64,000 nucleotides of DNA, taken from Flagellimonas olearia. GTDB taxonomy: Bacteria; Bacteroidota; Bacteroidia; Flavobacteriales; Flavobacteriaceae. The first letter of the stretch is position 1, and every line of letters begins with the position of its first letter. Made by a program: the position numbers and the translations under genes. The notes beneath the pieces are model-generated. The model was not told the origin of the DNA and ran no database searches. It worked only from the letters and a program-made list of their open reading frames with translations. Positions 52,332-61,406 of this stretch are shown here, piece by piece. Location: assembly GCF_009184425.1 (NCBI RefSeq), contig NZ_WELG01000002.1:682001-746000 (forward strand), written 5' to 3'.

Positions 52332-53276
52332 TTATTTCTCGGAAAGGAGCCAAGCATCACGCGATTCGGAGGCTTTTACCTTTTTAAGGAAAGTTAGAGC
52401 CTCTTTGGGGTCCTCAAAACTATCATAGGCCACTTGATGTAGGCCGTATTTGTTGACTCCCAAATAAATCGCATTGAAACCTTTGGTTTTAAGCTCTTCA
52501 ACACGCTTTCCGGCATTTTCCTCCATTCGGAAGGCACCAGCGATGACGTGGTGCTTGCCCAATTTCCTTTTGGTAACGTCCAAACTAATCGCGGGCAGTT
52601 CCAAGGGATCACTTTCAAAGAAAGTAGCTTCTTGGATCAAACGGGATACCTCTTCCTGAGCTTCTTGTTGCACAGCGACCTGTTTCTGTTGAAGATCACC
52701 ATAAGTGCGGTAGGAGGTAACACCCAAGGAAACGGCCAAAAATAGCACAGCCGCATACTTTAACCAAGGCCTGAACGAGGTTTGCTCCCTTTTTTCAGGA
52801 GTGATGATGAACGGAATTTTTTCTTCGAGTTCTTCAACTTCCTCTTTTAGCACCTCACGCTGGATGGGTGTGGCCGAAAAAGCGGACAGTCCAAAAGATG
52901 AGGTCAAAAAGTTGGTTCTGTTCTCAGGTTGGAATTGGATACGGCGTTCATTGTTGTACCAGAGCTTTCCGATACCGAACAACTCAATGCTTTCCCCTTG
53001 TTCCAGTTTTTTCATCCAAGAGTGGGACACAGCTTCCACTTCCTGCAACAACTCCTCATAACCCAACTTTTTTTCCTTGGCAATATGGGATACCAAAAGT
53101 CCATCATTTTTGGACAATTGGGCATTAAAGGAAATGGTCTTGGAAGGAGGGACCAAGGTGTTGGTCGTTACATCGATTCCTGCGGATTTTCCGTGTGCGA
53201 GGAATGCCCCAAAACCGGGTACCACAACACAATTGTAATCGAACAGCAATTTTTCTATGTAAGAATCAATCCGCAT
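52332..53276 (-). CDS. SPOR-domain protein with HU-CCDC81-like N-terminus
   Basis: A 314-residue protein conserved in Bacteroidota. The N-terminal MRIDSYIEKLLFDYNCVVVPGFGAFL (written in two parts: RIDSYIEKLLFDYNC and VVVPGFGAFL) and FNAQLSKNDGLLVSHIAK resemble the bacterial HU-CCDC81 domains. One membrane helix at about 200-216 is followed by a periplasmic linker and a C-terminal SPOR domain (HHVIAGAFRMEENAGKRVEEL, NKYGLHQVAYDSF), which binds denuded peptidoglycan at the division site. The start is ATG 53276; a longer frame adds 29 residues without a match. Divergent from dprA with 105 bp between starts. Confidence 0.85.
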   Translation of the reverse strand: MRIDSYIEKLLFDYNCVVVPGFGAFLAHGKSAGIDVTTNTLVPPSKTISFNAQLSKNDGLLVSHIAKEKKLGYEELLQEVEAVSHSWMKKLEQGESIELFGIGKLWYNNERRIQFQPENRTNFLTSSFGLSAFSATPIQREVLKEEVEELEEKIPFIITPEKREQTSFRPWLKYAAVLFLAVSLGVTSYRTYGDLQQKQVAVQQEAQEEVSRLIQEATFFESDPLELPAISLDVTKRKLGKHHVIAGAFRMEENAGKRVEELKTKGFNAIYLGVNKYGLHQVAYDSFEDPKEALTFLKKVKASESRDAWLLSEK

Positions 53277-53381
53277 GGCCACAAATATTGCAAAAAATAT
53301 AGGAGAACAAAATAGGAGGGATAACTTTTTATTAACATTTGAAAATCTGTATTTTGTGAACAATTATCACACCCAAATCAA

Positions 53382-54488
53382 ATGACTGAACCTGAAATTA
53401 TTGCGGCGCTCCGCCTGCAGGCCATTCCCAATATTGGCGATATCACGGCCAAGAAATTAATTTCCCATTGTGGTAGTCCAACAGCCATTTTTAAAGATAA
53501 ACCGCAACATCTTTTAAAGATTGAGGGGATTGGGCGGTTTACCTTGAAGGGACTCCACGATGCGATGTATCTGGATGAAGCCGAATGCGAATACCGATTT
53601 ATTTCCGATGAGAACATCCAGACGTCCTATTTTATGGAGGAAGACTATCCAACCTATTTGAAACATTGTGTGGATGGTCCCATTCTAATTTTTAAAAGGG
53701 GCAATATCAACTTGAGGGAGAAAAGGATCATCAGCATAGTGGGAACTCGAAACATTACAAGCCATGGCACTGCTTTTTGCGAGGCGTTTGTGGAAGAAAT
53801 TGCCCCGTTGGACCCGATTTTGGTGAGTGGCTTTGCCTATGGGGTGGACATTGCCATTCAAAAGGCGGCCATGAAGAAGGGTTTGCAGACCGTGGCGTGC
53901 TTGGCCCATGGCCTCAACCAAATATATCCCAAGGCGCATAAAAAGTATGTGGCGCAAATGGAACGGAATGGTGGGTTTATCACGGAATTTTGGAGCAGTA
54001 GCAATCCAGACCGAGAAAACTTTTTAAAACGGAACCGGATCATAGCTGGGATGAGCGAGGCAACCTTGGTAGTGGAATCGGCTGAAAAGGGAGGGAGTCT
54101 TGTTACGGCAGATTTGGCCAACGGGTATAATCGGGAAGTGTTTGCCGTACCGGGGAGGAGCACGGACAAGTTCAGTAGGGGCTGTAATGATCTTATTAAA
54201 AGGCAAAAGGCCCATTTACTTACCTCAGCAGCAGATTTGATCTATCTTTTGGGGTGGGAATTGGAGGAAAAAAAGGAGAAAATACCTTTACAAAAACAGC
54301 TTTTCATCGATTTGGATGCAACAGAAAGGTCTGTCTATTCTTACCTGCAGTTGAACGGAAAACAGTTGTTGGATACCGTGGCTTTGGAGTGTAATCTGCC
54401 TATCCATACAACCTCATCCACACTTTTGAACTTGGAAATGAAAGGTCTGATCCGACCAATGCCCGGAAAACTGTTCGAAGCGACTTAA
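53382..54488 (+). CDS. dprA: DNA-processing protein DprA
   Basis: The 368-residue protein that loads RecA on incoming single-stranded DNA during natural transformation. The N-terminal helix-hairpin-helix (AIPNIGDITAKKLI) is followed by the Rossmann-like domain: ISIVGTRNIT, LVSGFAYGVDIAIQKAAM, ACLAHGLNQIYPKAHK, RNRIIAGMSEATLVVESAEKGG, FAVPGR. The C-terminal winged helix is present (about 300-365). Transformation genes other than dprA and recA are not in this window. Confidence 0.96.
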   Translation: MTEPEIIAALRLQAIPNIGDITAKKLISHCGSPTAIFKDKPQHLLKIEGIGRFTLKGLHDAMYLDEAECEYRFISDENIQTSYFMEEDYPTYLKHCVDGPILIFKRGNINLREKRIISIVGTRNITSHGTAFCEAFVEEIAPLDPILVSGFAYGVDIAIQKAAMKKGLQTVACLAHGLNQIYPKAHKKYVAQMERNGGFITEFWSSSNPDRENFLKRNRIIAGMSEATLVVESAEKGGSLVTADLANGYNREVFAVPGRSTDKFSRGCNDLIKRQKAHLLTSAADLIYLLGWELEEKKEKIPLQKQLFIDLDATERSVYSYLQLNGKQLLDTVALECNLPIHTTSSTLLNLEMKGLIRPMPGKLFEAT

Positions 54489-54489
54489 T

Positions 54490-54531
54490 CAATAAACAAT
54501 GGACAATAAGCAATGACCAATGATCAATAGC
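54490..54531. repeat. Degenerate CAAT-rich spacer between dprA and trpS
   Basis: AATCAATAAACAATGGACAA followed by TAAGCAATGACCAATGATCAATAG is a run of near-repeats of a CAATGA-type unit between convergent stops (54488/54524, overlapping the last codons of trpS). I know of no function. Similar low-complexity spacers are common in Bacteroidota genomes. Confidence 0.45.
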
Positions 54532-55492
54532 CCAACTTCTCCCGCACCCGTTCCAAAACCCCATTGGCCACTTTTTGGGCCTTTTGGGCGCCAATGGCCA
54601 AGGCTTCATCCACCTCATCCAAGTGGTTCATGTAGTAGTCGAACTTTTCACGGGGCTCTTTAAACTTCTCCACAATAAGTTCGTACAAGGCTTGTTTGGC
54701 ATGTCCGTAGCCATAATTGCCCGCCAGATAGTTGGCACTCATCTCTTCTATCTGTTCGGGAGTGGCCAAAAGTTTGTAGAGGCCAAAAACATTGTCCTTG
54801 CTCGGGTCTTTGGGCTCTTCCATGGGTGTACTGTCCGTTACGATGCCCATGATCTGTTTGCGCAGCTTTTTGTCCGTTTGAAATAGGTTGATGAGGTTAT
54901 CGCGGCTCTTGCTCATTTTCTCCCCATCGGTGCCGGGAACGTACATGGTGTCTTCATGGACTTTGCCTTCAGGTATTACAAAGGTCTCTCCCATTTGATT
55001 GTGGAAACGGGAGGCCACATCTCGGGTCATTTCCAAGTGCTGCAGTTGGTCTTTCCCTACGGGAACAATGTTGGCATCGTACAGTAAAATATCCGCAGCC
55101 ATGAGCATGGGGTAGGTGAAGAGCCCAGCGTTCACATCTTCCAACCGATCGGCCTTATCCTTGAACGAATGGGCCAAAGTAAGTCGTTGGTACGGAAAAA
55201 AGCAGCTAAGGTACCAAGCCAGTTCGGCCGTCTGTGGCACATCGCTCTGGCGGTAAAAAACGGTTTTGTCTATGTCCAGCCCAAATGCCAACCATGCCGC
55301 TGCAATGGCATAGGTATTGTTTCGCAGCAACTCCCCATTTTTGATCTGGGTGAGCGAATGCATGTCAGCAATAAAAAGAAAGGAATCGTTATTGGGGTCT
55401 TGCGCCATTTCAATGGCAGGCTTGATTGCCCCCAAGATATTTCCCAAATGGGGCGTTCCTGTACTTTGGATTCCGGTGAGGATACGGGCCAT
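54524..55492 (-). CDS. trpS: Tryptophan-tRNA ligase
   Basis: A 322-residue class I synthetase charging tRNA-Trp. The HIGH-equivalent is PHLGN (14-18) in GIQSTGTPHLGNILGA, and KMSKS is in GEKMSKSRDN near residue 195. DIVPVGKDQ-type sequence appears as NIVPVGKDQLQHLEMTRD. ATG 55492 (MARILTGIQ) is chosen; a longer frame adds 18 residues that do not fit. A stem-loop terminator belonging to the glsB-like gene lies between the two reverse genes. Confidence 0.96.
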   Translation of the reverse strand: MARILTGIQSTGTPHLGNILGAIKPAIEMAQDPNNDSFLFIADMHSLTQIKNGELLRNNTYAIAAAWLAFGLDIDKTVFYRQSDVPQTAELAWYLSCFFPYQRLTLAHSFKDKADRLEDVNAGLFTYPMLMAADILLYDANIVPVGKDQLQHLEMTRDVASRFHNQMGETFVIPEGKVHEDTMYVPGTDGEKMSKSRDNLINLFQTDKKLRKQIMGIVTDSTPMEEPKDPSKDNVFGLYKLLATPEQIEEMSANYLAGNYGYGHAKQALYELIVEKFKEPREKFDYYMNHLDEVDEALAIGAQKAQKVANGVLERVREKLGY

Positions 55493-55532
55493 GTTACGTT
55501 TTTGCCCGTAAAAATACGTATCCGAGGGGGAT

Positions 55533-55554
55533 AAAAAAAGCGGCAAAAGCCGCT
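55533..55554 (-). terminator. Terminator after the GlsB-like gene
   Basis: On the reverse strand AGCGGC-TTTT-GCCGCT is followed by seven T residues. It lies 22 bp after the glsB-like stop and 41 bp before the trpS start. Confidence 0.85.
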
Positions 55555-55575
55555 AATTTATTTTCTTTGGAAAAG

Positions 55576-55818
55576 CTACTTCTTAAATAGACTGGCCACA
55601 AAAAGAAGGACAATGGCCCCAATGACCCCGGTAAGCAGATCACCAATCACTCCAGAGCCTATGTGGATACCCAAAGTGCCAAAAAGCCAGTTGCCCACAA
55701 TGCCGCCTACAATACCAAGAATAATGTTCAACAAAACACCAAAGCCGCCTCCTTTCATGATTTTTCCGGCGAGCCAGCCTGCAAGTGCCCCTATCAATAA
55801 TGCATAAAGTAATCCCAT
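55576..55818 (-). CDS. GlsB/YeaQ/YmgE-family stress-response membrane protein
   Basis: An 80-residue protein with three membrane helices of small residues: LLYALLIGALAGWLAGKIM, NIILGIVGGIVGNWLF and LTGVIGAIVLLFVASLF. The glycine-rich pattern LAGKIMKGGGFGVLLNI is diagnostic. GlsB-type proteins are transglycosylase-associated or general-stress proteins of unknown activity. It is a single-gene unit flanked by a terminator. Confidence 0.9.
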   Translation of the reverse strand: MGLLYALLIGALAGWLAGKIMKGGGFGVLLNIILGIVGGIVGNWLFGTLGIHIGSGVIGDLLTGVIGAIVLLFVASLFKK

Positions 55819-55876
55819 TGTTACAAGTTTTAATGGTTAGTCCTATAAAGATATTCAAAAATTCTACTTTTATAAC

Positions 55877-56626
55877 ATGCTTCCTATGATCAGAAATGCA
55901 GGACATATCCTGTACCGGATTTGGTTTTACGTGCTGGTGGCCGTTCCCATTCTAGTTTTTTTTCCCTTTTTGCTGTTGGCCACGGTTTCGGAAAGTACCT
56001 ATCCCCAATTTTTTTGGCTGGCTAGAAACTTATGGGCAAAGCCCATTCTGTATGGCATGGGATGCTTTCCGAGAATTATCCGGGAGCAGCAAATGGAGAA
56101 AGGAAAGAGTTATATGTTGGTGCCCAACCACGCCAGCATGTTGGATATTATGTTGATGTTGGTGGTGAGCAAGAACCCATTTGTGTTTGTGGGTAAAAAG
56201 GAACTGGAGAAGCTTCCTGTTTTTGGATTTTTCTATAAAAGGGTCTGCATTACTGTGGACAGAGAGGATGTGAGGAGCAGGACCGGGGTATACCGCCGTG
56301 CGCAACGAAGATTGGACCAGGGGTTGAGTATCTGCATATTTCCGGAGGGGGGAGTACCGGAGGAACATGTTATTCTGGACGAATTCAAGGATGGGGCCTT
56401 TAAAATGGCCATTGCCCATAAAATCCCTATAGTGCCCATTACGTTTTACGATAACAAAAAGCGGTTTTCCTTCACGTTCTTGAGTGGTTCGCCGGGACCG
56501 GTACGGGCCAAAGTGCACCATTTTTTTGAAACTGGGATTTTGGCGGAAGAGGATAAGTCGACCTTAAGGGAAGAAGTAAGGGAAATCATGCTCAAAGAAT
56601 TGATGGAGGATATCGGGGCTAAATAA
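55877..56626 (+). CDS. PlsC-type 1-acylglycerol-3-phosphate acyltransferase
   Basis: A 249-residue membrane-bound acyltransferase of glycerophospholipid synthesis, adding the sn-2 acyl chain. A membrane segment near residues 10-33 precedes the N-H-x4-D motif NHASMLDIMLML (about 79-90), the GKKELEKLP and FPEGG motifs (about 153-157), and PIVPITFYD. It overlaps by 8 bp the convergent GAF-kinase stop. Confidence 0.88.
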   Translation: MLPMIRNAGHILYRIWFYVLVAVPILVFFPFLLLATVSESTYPQFFWLARNLWAKPILYGMGCFPRIIREQQMEKGKSYMLVPNHASMLDIMLMLVVSKNPFVFVGKKELEKLPVFGFFYKRVCITVDREDVRSRTGVYRRAQRRLDQGLSICIFPEGGVPEEHVILDEFKDGAFKMAIAHKIPIVPITFYDNKKRFSFTFLSGSPGPVRAKVHHFFETGILAEEDKSTLREEVREIMLKELMEDIGAK

Positions 56627-57785
56627 GGTTGGGAAGTTTCAAGATGATATTTCGTACATGGCCTTTTTCACCAGAAGCATCCGTAATCGAATAAGTGATC
56701 GTGTAATTTTTAATTGAATTTAATAGATTGATTTGATCTTCCCATTGGAGAATGCTTTCCCGATGCTCGGGATGGTTTTCCGTGAAAGAATCCATATTTG
56801 GGCTTTTATGCTGGACCTCCATGATGACCGAGTTGTCCAAAACCTTGAAGGTGATATTGAAAAGTTGGTTTTTTTGCTGCTTGGACATGGACCGTTCTAT
56901 GACATTTTCAAAAAGAGTCTGTACCACAAGGGAAGGGATGGTGGCTTCATCCACTTTGTCTGAACCCTCCAAAATGGTAACACCATAATTGAACGAACCA
57001 TCATAACGCAGCTTTTGTAATTTCAGGAATGCATTCAGCATTTCAATTTCTTCCCTAAGGGATACCGTATCCCGCTCCAATTGATTTAAATAGAACCGGA
57101 CCAGTTTACTGAAGGTGGACAGGTATTCCAAGGCCAACTTCTTTTTTTCGGTGGTGATGAAGTACTGGATGGAGTTGAGTGAGTTGAAGACAAAATGGGG
57201 GTTGAGTTGTGAGTTCAAGGTTTTCAACTTCAGTTCCAACATTTCTTCCTTGATTTCCAACAATCGGTCCTTTTCTGCCATCAAGGCGAGATTGTCCCTG
57301 ACACTTTTCATTTTTATGGCACAAATGGATGCAATGGCCGAAAGCATTTTAAGATGATGGTCGGTGAAGAAATTGGCTTGGGGGTGTTCGCAATCAATGA
57401 CCCCATAAATGGTACCTTCATAGCTGATGGGCACACAGATTTCAGAAAGGCGCAAGGCATCGTCCTCTATATACCTAATATCTTTTGAAGTGTCTTTGAT
57501 GATTTCTGCCTGACCACTTTGGGCCACATATCCTGTAATGCCATCGCCAAAGCTTATCTCAACGGGCTTGTACAATTTCCGGTCTTTTGGATTTTTAGGC
57601 CCGTAAGCGGCTTTTTGCACTAATAGGTTGTTTTCATGGTCCACGAGGTAGACCACACAGTCCACAAATCCTAGTTTGGCAATGCAGTTTTTGGCCAAAT
57701 CCCACAAGATATCCTCTTCGTTTACTTTGCCCATCAAGGACTTTGAAAAATAGATCAGGATGTCTTCGAATTGACTGTTTTTCAA
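56619..57785 (-). CDS. GAF-domain LytS-type histidine kinase with degenerate ATPase
   Basis: A 388-residue cytosolic protein. A GAF domain (about residues 20-160, GDGITGYVAQSGQAEIIKD, CVPISYEGTIYGVIDCEH) precedes a PF06580-type kinase. The phospho-acceptor region is SQLNPHFVFNSLNSIQYF (His about 194). The ATP-binding domain is damaged: the N-box reads FENVIERSM in place of ENAI-x-HG, and no DxGxG or GxGL box follows. It may be inactive as a kinase, or act through its GAF domain (inference). No LytTR regulator is adjacent. Confidence 0.82.
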   Translation of the reverse strand: MKNSQFEDILIYFSKSLMGKVNEEDILWDLAKNCIAKLGFVDCVVYLVDHENNLLVQKAAYGPKNPKDRKLYKPVEISFGDGITGYVAQSGQAEIIKDTSKDIRYIEDDALRLSEICVPISYEGTIYGVIDCEHPQANFFTDHHLKMLSAIASICAIKMKSVRDNLALMAEKDRLLEIKEEMLELKLKTLNSQLNPHFVFNSLNSIQYFITTEKKKLALEYLSTFSKLVRFYLNQLERDTVSLREEIEMLNAFLKLQKLRYDGSFNYGVTILEGSDKVDEATIPSLVVQTLFENVIERSMSKQQKNQLFNITFKVLDNSVIMEVQHKSPNMDSFTENHPEHRESILQWEDQINLLNSIKNYTITYSITDASGEKGHVRNIILKLPNLI

Positions 57786-57893
57786 AAGGATAGCTTTAAC
57801 ATGGAAGATGAATATATGAAATTTCCTGAAATTTTTATGAGAAACTCCCTATACAAAGTTCTAACGTCTGAAGGGTACAATTTTCATGATAAC

Positions 57894-59783
57894 CTACCTT
57901 TTTGACCCCAAAGGGACAACGATGACTACCTTGGTGCCCAAAGGCACATTGTGCTTGTCCACCTTGTCGATGATCTCTACTTTGCCAGAGCCGTAGGGCC
58001 AGGAAGCCAATCTTGAAAGGGTGACCTCCAACCCTCTTGACTTTCTTTTTTCTTGGTTGGGACCGGTAGCATTTTGATGGTTGTTTCTTCCTATCCCCGT
58101 ATCATCGATTGTGCAGATCAAATCATCATCCTTCTCTTCAAAAGCAACCGTCAATTCTTTTTGGCCAGACGTTTTGGGCAATAGGCCATGTAGTATTGCA
58201 TTTTCAACAAAGGGTTGTGTGATCATGAAAGGGATGTCCATTTCCAAAGGCACAAGCCGTTCTTCTACCTCCACCCTGAAGGAAAAGGCATGGTCAAAAC
58301 GCAACGACTCCAGTTCCAAATAGTCGTTCAACATTTTAATCTCTTCATCCAAGGTAGCCTGCCCATCTATGGACGCTTCCAGTGCATTTCTGGTTATACG
58401 GCTGAATTTGGAAAGATAATTGAGCGCACTGGTGTTCTTTTTCTTCAGGATAAGATGTTGTATGGAGCTGAGCGCATTAAAAATAAAGTGCGGGTTTATT
58501 TGAGCGCGTAGTGCTTTGTTTTTATTGATAATGGCCTCTTGCTTAAAATAAATTCCTTGGAGATGTTCATCAAAAGCCTTGTAGGTCAATCCATAGGCAA
58601 AAAAGAGCATTTCCAGGGTTGAACCAATGGCCAAGAACAGTGAATTGCCATAGAGCATAGGGTCGTTGCCTGCCTTTAGATTGAAGTAGTAGTAAACGAT
58701 AATGCTTATAAAGAAACAACTGGATCCAATGAGAAAGATCTTGCTGATTCGGTTTTTGTTGTAAAAGAACAAATACACCAAAAAGGAAACCGTGATCAAA
58801 AAGGATACCACGCGTAAAACCAGAATAAGATAAATATGTCCCAAGTGATAGGTAAAGAGCAAGAAAACCAAATCGACAACCAGCATCAGAACATGTATGT
58901 AGACACCTACTTTAAGAAAGTAATAAACCCGGGGGTATTCTTTTTTTACGTTCAGGTAGAATAGGATAAATAAATTGTAAGCTATTCCTATGAGTATTGA
59001 GTTGGTTTCCAGTAGCCAACTTTTTAAAAGGGTATTGTTCACATGGAGCTTGTCCAACAGGATCACTTCTTCTTGGAACAGATAGATGATTTTAAAGAAG
59101 ACAAATGACGAATAAAGAAGAAACTCAATTTTCCTGAAATGGAAAAAATAAACAAGCATGATGATGCCGATGGTAAAGCCAATTCCCATATAAATATAAT
59201 TGGGGATGGATTTCGCTATATCACTCCACGTGTAGCTGTTGGACTCTGAGTTTTGTTGATAGGTAAAAGACCAATTGGTAACAGGTTCAATAAACTTTAC
59301 GCGCTTTACCCTCAAGAACAGGTATCGATTTTGTATAAGGGATTTAAAATCCAAAGGGATTTCGCAATGATATTTTGATGATGTAATTCTTTTGGCGATG
59401 GTGTTTTCATCCAACTGCCCTATGGGCCTTGTAACGATTGAATCGAGTTTTTGATAGAAAATCTCACCAAAATCAAAATAGTTCAGTTTTAAATACCGTA
59501 TGCTATCATTTAGTTTGGAAGTAGCCCCACGTTTAAAATCCAGTAGTATCCAATAGGTGTCTTCGGGGCGGGTATTGTTAAAAGCGTCTTCCGGAAATGA
59601 AAATTTATCTATGGAACGGTAGGCTTGGTCAAAATCCAATGTATCCCCAGTAGTTTTTAATATCTTAAACTGGATGGCATCCCCTACATCGGATTTTGGT
59701 TGTCGGTTTTGACCCTTATGCTCACTGATTATAAGGCAGATAAAACCGCATGTCAATAGAAGTCTGATTAAAGAAACAGACAT
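57894..59783 (-). CDS. 7TM sensor histidine kinase, LytS-type
   Basis: A 629-residue sensor kinase. A signal-like N-terminus and a periplasmic beta-rich domain of about 150 residues (7TMR-DISM-like) precede seven hydrophobic segments from about residue 195 to 405. The HisK domain has ALRAQINPHFIFNALSSIQHLI with the phospho-acceptor His, an intact N-box QPFVENAILHGL, DDTGIGR and a final SRGLEVTLSRL. In contrast to the previous gene it looks catalytically competent. Its LytTR-type response regulator must be elsewhere. Confidence 0.88.
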   Translation of the reverse strand: MSVSLIRLLLTCGFICLIISEHKGQNRQPKSDVGDAIQFKILKTTGDTLDFDQAYRSIDKFSFPEDAFNNTRPEDTYWILLDFKRGATSKLNDSIRYLKLNYFDFGEIFYQKLDSIVTRPIGQLDENTIAKRITSSKYHCEIPLDFKSLIQNRYLFLRVKRVKFIEPVTNWSFTYQQNSESNSYTWSDIAKSIPNYIYMGIGFTIGIIMLVYFFHFRKIEFLLYSSFVFFKIIYLFQEEVILLDKLHVNNTLLKSWLLETNSILIGIAYNLFILFYLNVKKEYPRVYYFLKVGVYIHVLMLVVDLVFLLFTYHLGHIYLILVLRVVSFLITVSFLVYLFFYNKNRISKIFLIGSSCFFISIIVYYYFNLKAGNDPMLYGNSLFLAIGSTLEMLFFAYGLTYKAFDEHLQGIYFKQEAIINKNKALRAQINPHFIFNALSSIQHLILKKKNTSALNYLSKFSRITRNALEASIDGQATLDEEIKMLNDYLELESLRFDHAFSFRVEVEERLVPLEMDIPFMITQPFVENAILHGLLPKTSGQKELTVAFEEKDDDLICTIDDTGIGRNNHQNATGPNQEKRKSRGLEVTLSRLASWPYGSGKVEIIDKVDKHNVPLGTKVVIVVPLGSKR

Positions 59784-59857
59784 ACCCTATGGTTTTATAA
59801 AGGAAATTACACAAAAATAAAAATTGGGAAATCCCTTACATTTTTGAAGCGAAATAG

Positions 59858-59908
59858 AAGTGCCCCACCATAGGGCGGGGCACTTAAGTGATTGCCTAAA
59901 GGGGCAAT
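59858..59908 (-). terminator. Tandem hairpins below the barrel/anti-sigma-like gene
   Basis: AAGTGCCCC (59858-59866) pairs with GGGGCACTT (59877-59885), and ATTGCC (59891-59896) with GGCAAT (59903-59908). They sit between the gene's stop at 59932 and the kinase start at 59783. U-tracts on the reverse strand are poor, so termination may be partial. Confidence 0.6.
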
Positions 59909-59931
59909 CTTCCTAACCAACATCTTTATAG

Positions 59932-61395
59932 CTAGAACTTAAAGCTGACACCACTGTACACACCAACGGAAAAAGGCTGGAATTCCCCGGCTGTTTTGGA
60001 AAAGGTGTTCATCTGATATTTAAAAACAGGCTCTATGTTAAGCTGTACTTTGGGTGTAAACTTATAATTGAACCCCATCCCAAAATTGGCACTGAAGTTA
60101 ACATCGTTGGCGTTGGTGGCTTCTCCAATTTCGGTTACCAATCCTTCCGATTCCAACAATACCGAATTGTCCACCAGGAATAGGGAACTTACCCCTCCGA
60201 TAAGGTCAACACCAAATTTTCGGTCTATCAAGGCATAATCAACTTCCAAAGGAACTTCTATATAGCCCAATTGTTGGACCATTTTTCCATCAAAAACAGG
60301 AATTGCATTGGAAGCCAGTTCCAAAAAGGCGTCAGTTGGGAGGTTATCCGGAAGGTTGTTCTTGCTCTGCACCACTACGGTCTGTGACTTTTGACTGTAG
60401 TTGATATTGTCCAACTTCTCATCTGCGGCAACCCTTGAAGAGGAGGAAAAGACCACATCGTTGGTATCGTACCCATAATTTACCCGATGCACCCCAGAAC
60501 GCACCTTTACTTTTTTTCCTACTTCATAGGCAACGGTAAGTCCGTAGCTTAAATTGAAATTCCCGGATTTGGAATTACTGGCAAAATCGGAATGAATGGG
60601 AGAACCGCCTCCAGTGGCATTAAAGTATACCGGTGCCACGGAGGGTCCTACAGACCATTTGCCCGAGTTGGTGTTGGCCACGATCGCTTCTTCATCTTCC
60701 TGCTCTTTTATGGCGTCATAAATGGATTTCTTTTCAGGTTGCTCCTTTTGATTGGCCGCGATGCTCTCTTTTTGGCTTTCTTGATCCAAACCTTTGGAAA
60801 TTGTTTGCTCCTTATTGTTTTGTGCTATGGCTTCTTGGGCATTGTTGTCTGTTATGGTACTTTCAACGTCATCCGATACATTTTTGTTCATGGCCAAAGC
60901 GGCACCTTTCTGATTTTGGCTTTTTATAGAAACACCTTGATCAACTTTGGAAGTTTTGTTGTTTGGAGAATCCGTATTGGCCAATTGGTCTTTGGAAGCC
61001 ATACTCTGGTTCTGGTTGAAGTTGCTTTCCGAACCATTTTGTTTGCTTTTTTCAGTTGCTGAAGTGGATTCTACCAACCCTTGTGCACTTTCATTCGTGG
61101 AAGAATTGTTTTGATGGGACGAATTCTCGTCTGCACCAGTCTTCTGTACAGGAGTTTCGGTGTCTGAAATGATGATTTGATCATCTTGTTCCGTACCCAA
61201 CGGATTGATGATGTAGAACAAGATGGCCAACAATGCGGCCACACCACCCAATTGCCACCAAATGGGCACTATCCGTTTTTTTCGTTTCTTCTTGTCCAAG
61301 GAAACTTCAATAGACTCCCAGACTCTGTCGTCCGGGGTCTCTTGAAACCCTTCAAAGGTCTCCTTGAACAATTGCTCTAAATTCTTTTTCCCCAT
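59932..61395 (-). CDS. Anti-sigma-like membrane anchor fused to an outer-membrane-barrel-like domain
   Basis: A 487-residue protein directly downstream of the ECF sigma gene. It starts with a cytoplasmic segment typical of anti-sigma partners in Bacteroidota (LFKETFEGFQETPDDRVWESI), then one inner-membrane helix (about 46-64) and a Ser/Asn/Gln/Lys-rich low-complexity linker (about 70-230). The C-terminus resembles an outer-membrane beta barrel (YGLTVAYEVGKKVKVRSGVH, then FGMGFNYKFTPKVQLNIEPV) ending SGVSFKF with terminal Phe. Read literally it would span from cytoplasm to outer membrane. Regulation of the adjacent sigma factor is an inference. Confidence 0.7.
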   Translation of the reverse strand: MGKKNLEQLFKETFEGFQETPDDRVWESIEVSLDKKKRKKRIVPIWWQLGGVAALLAILFYIINPLGTEQDDQIIISDTETPVQKTGADENSSHQNNSSTNESAQGLVESTSATEKSKQNGSESNFNQNQSMASKDQLANTDSPNNKTSKVDQGVSIKSQNQKGAALAMNKNVSDDVESTITDNNAQEAIAQNNKEQTISKGLDQESQKESIAANQKEQPEKKSIYDAIKEQEDEEAIVANTNSGKWSVGPSVAPVYFNATGGGSPIHSDFASNSKSGNFNLSYGLTVAYEVGKKVKVRSGVHRVNYGYDTNDVVFSSSSRVAADEKLDNINYSQKSQTVVVQSKNNLPDNLPTDAFLELASNAIPVFDGKMVQQLGYIEVPLEVDYALIDRKFGVDLIGGVSSLFLVDNSVLLESEGLVTEIGEATNANDVNFSANFGMGFNYKFTPKVQLNIEPVFKYQMNTFSKTAGEFQPFSVGVYSGVSFKF

Positions 61396-61406
61396 TGTTA
61401 AGTTCT

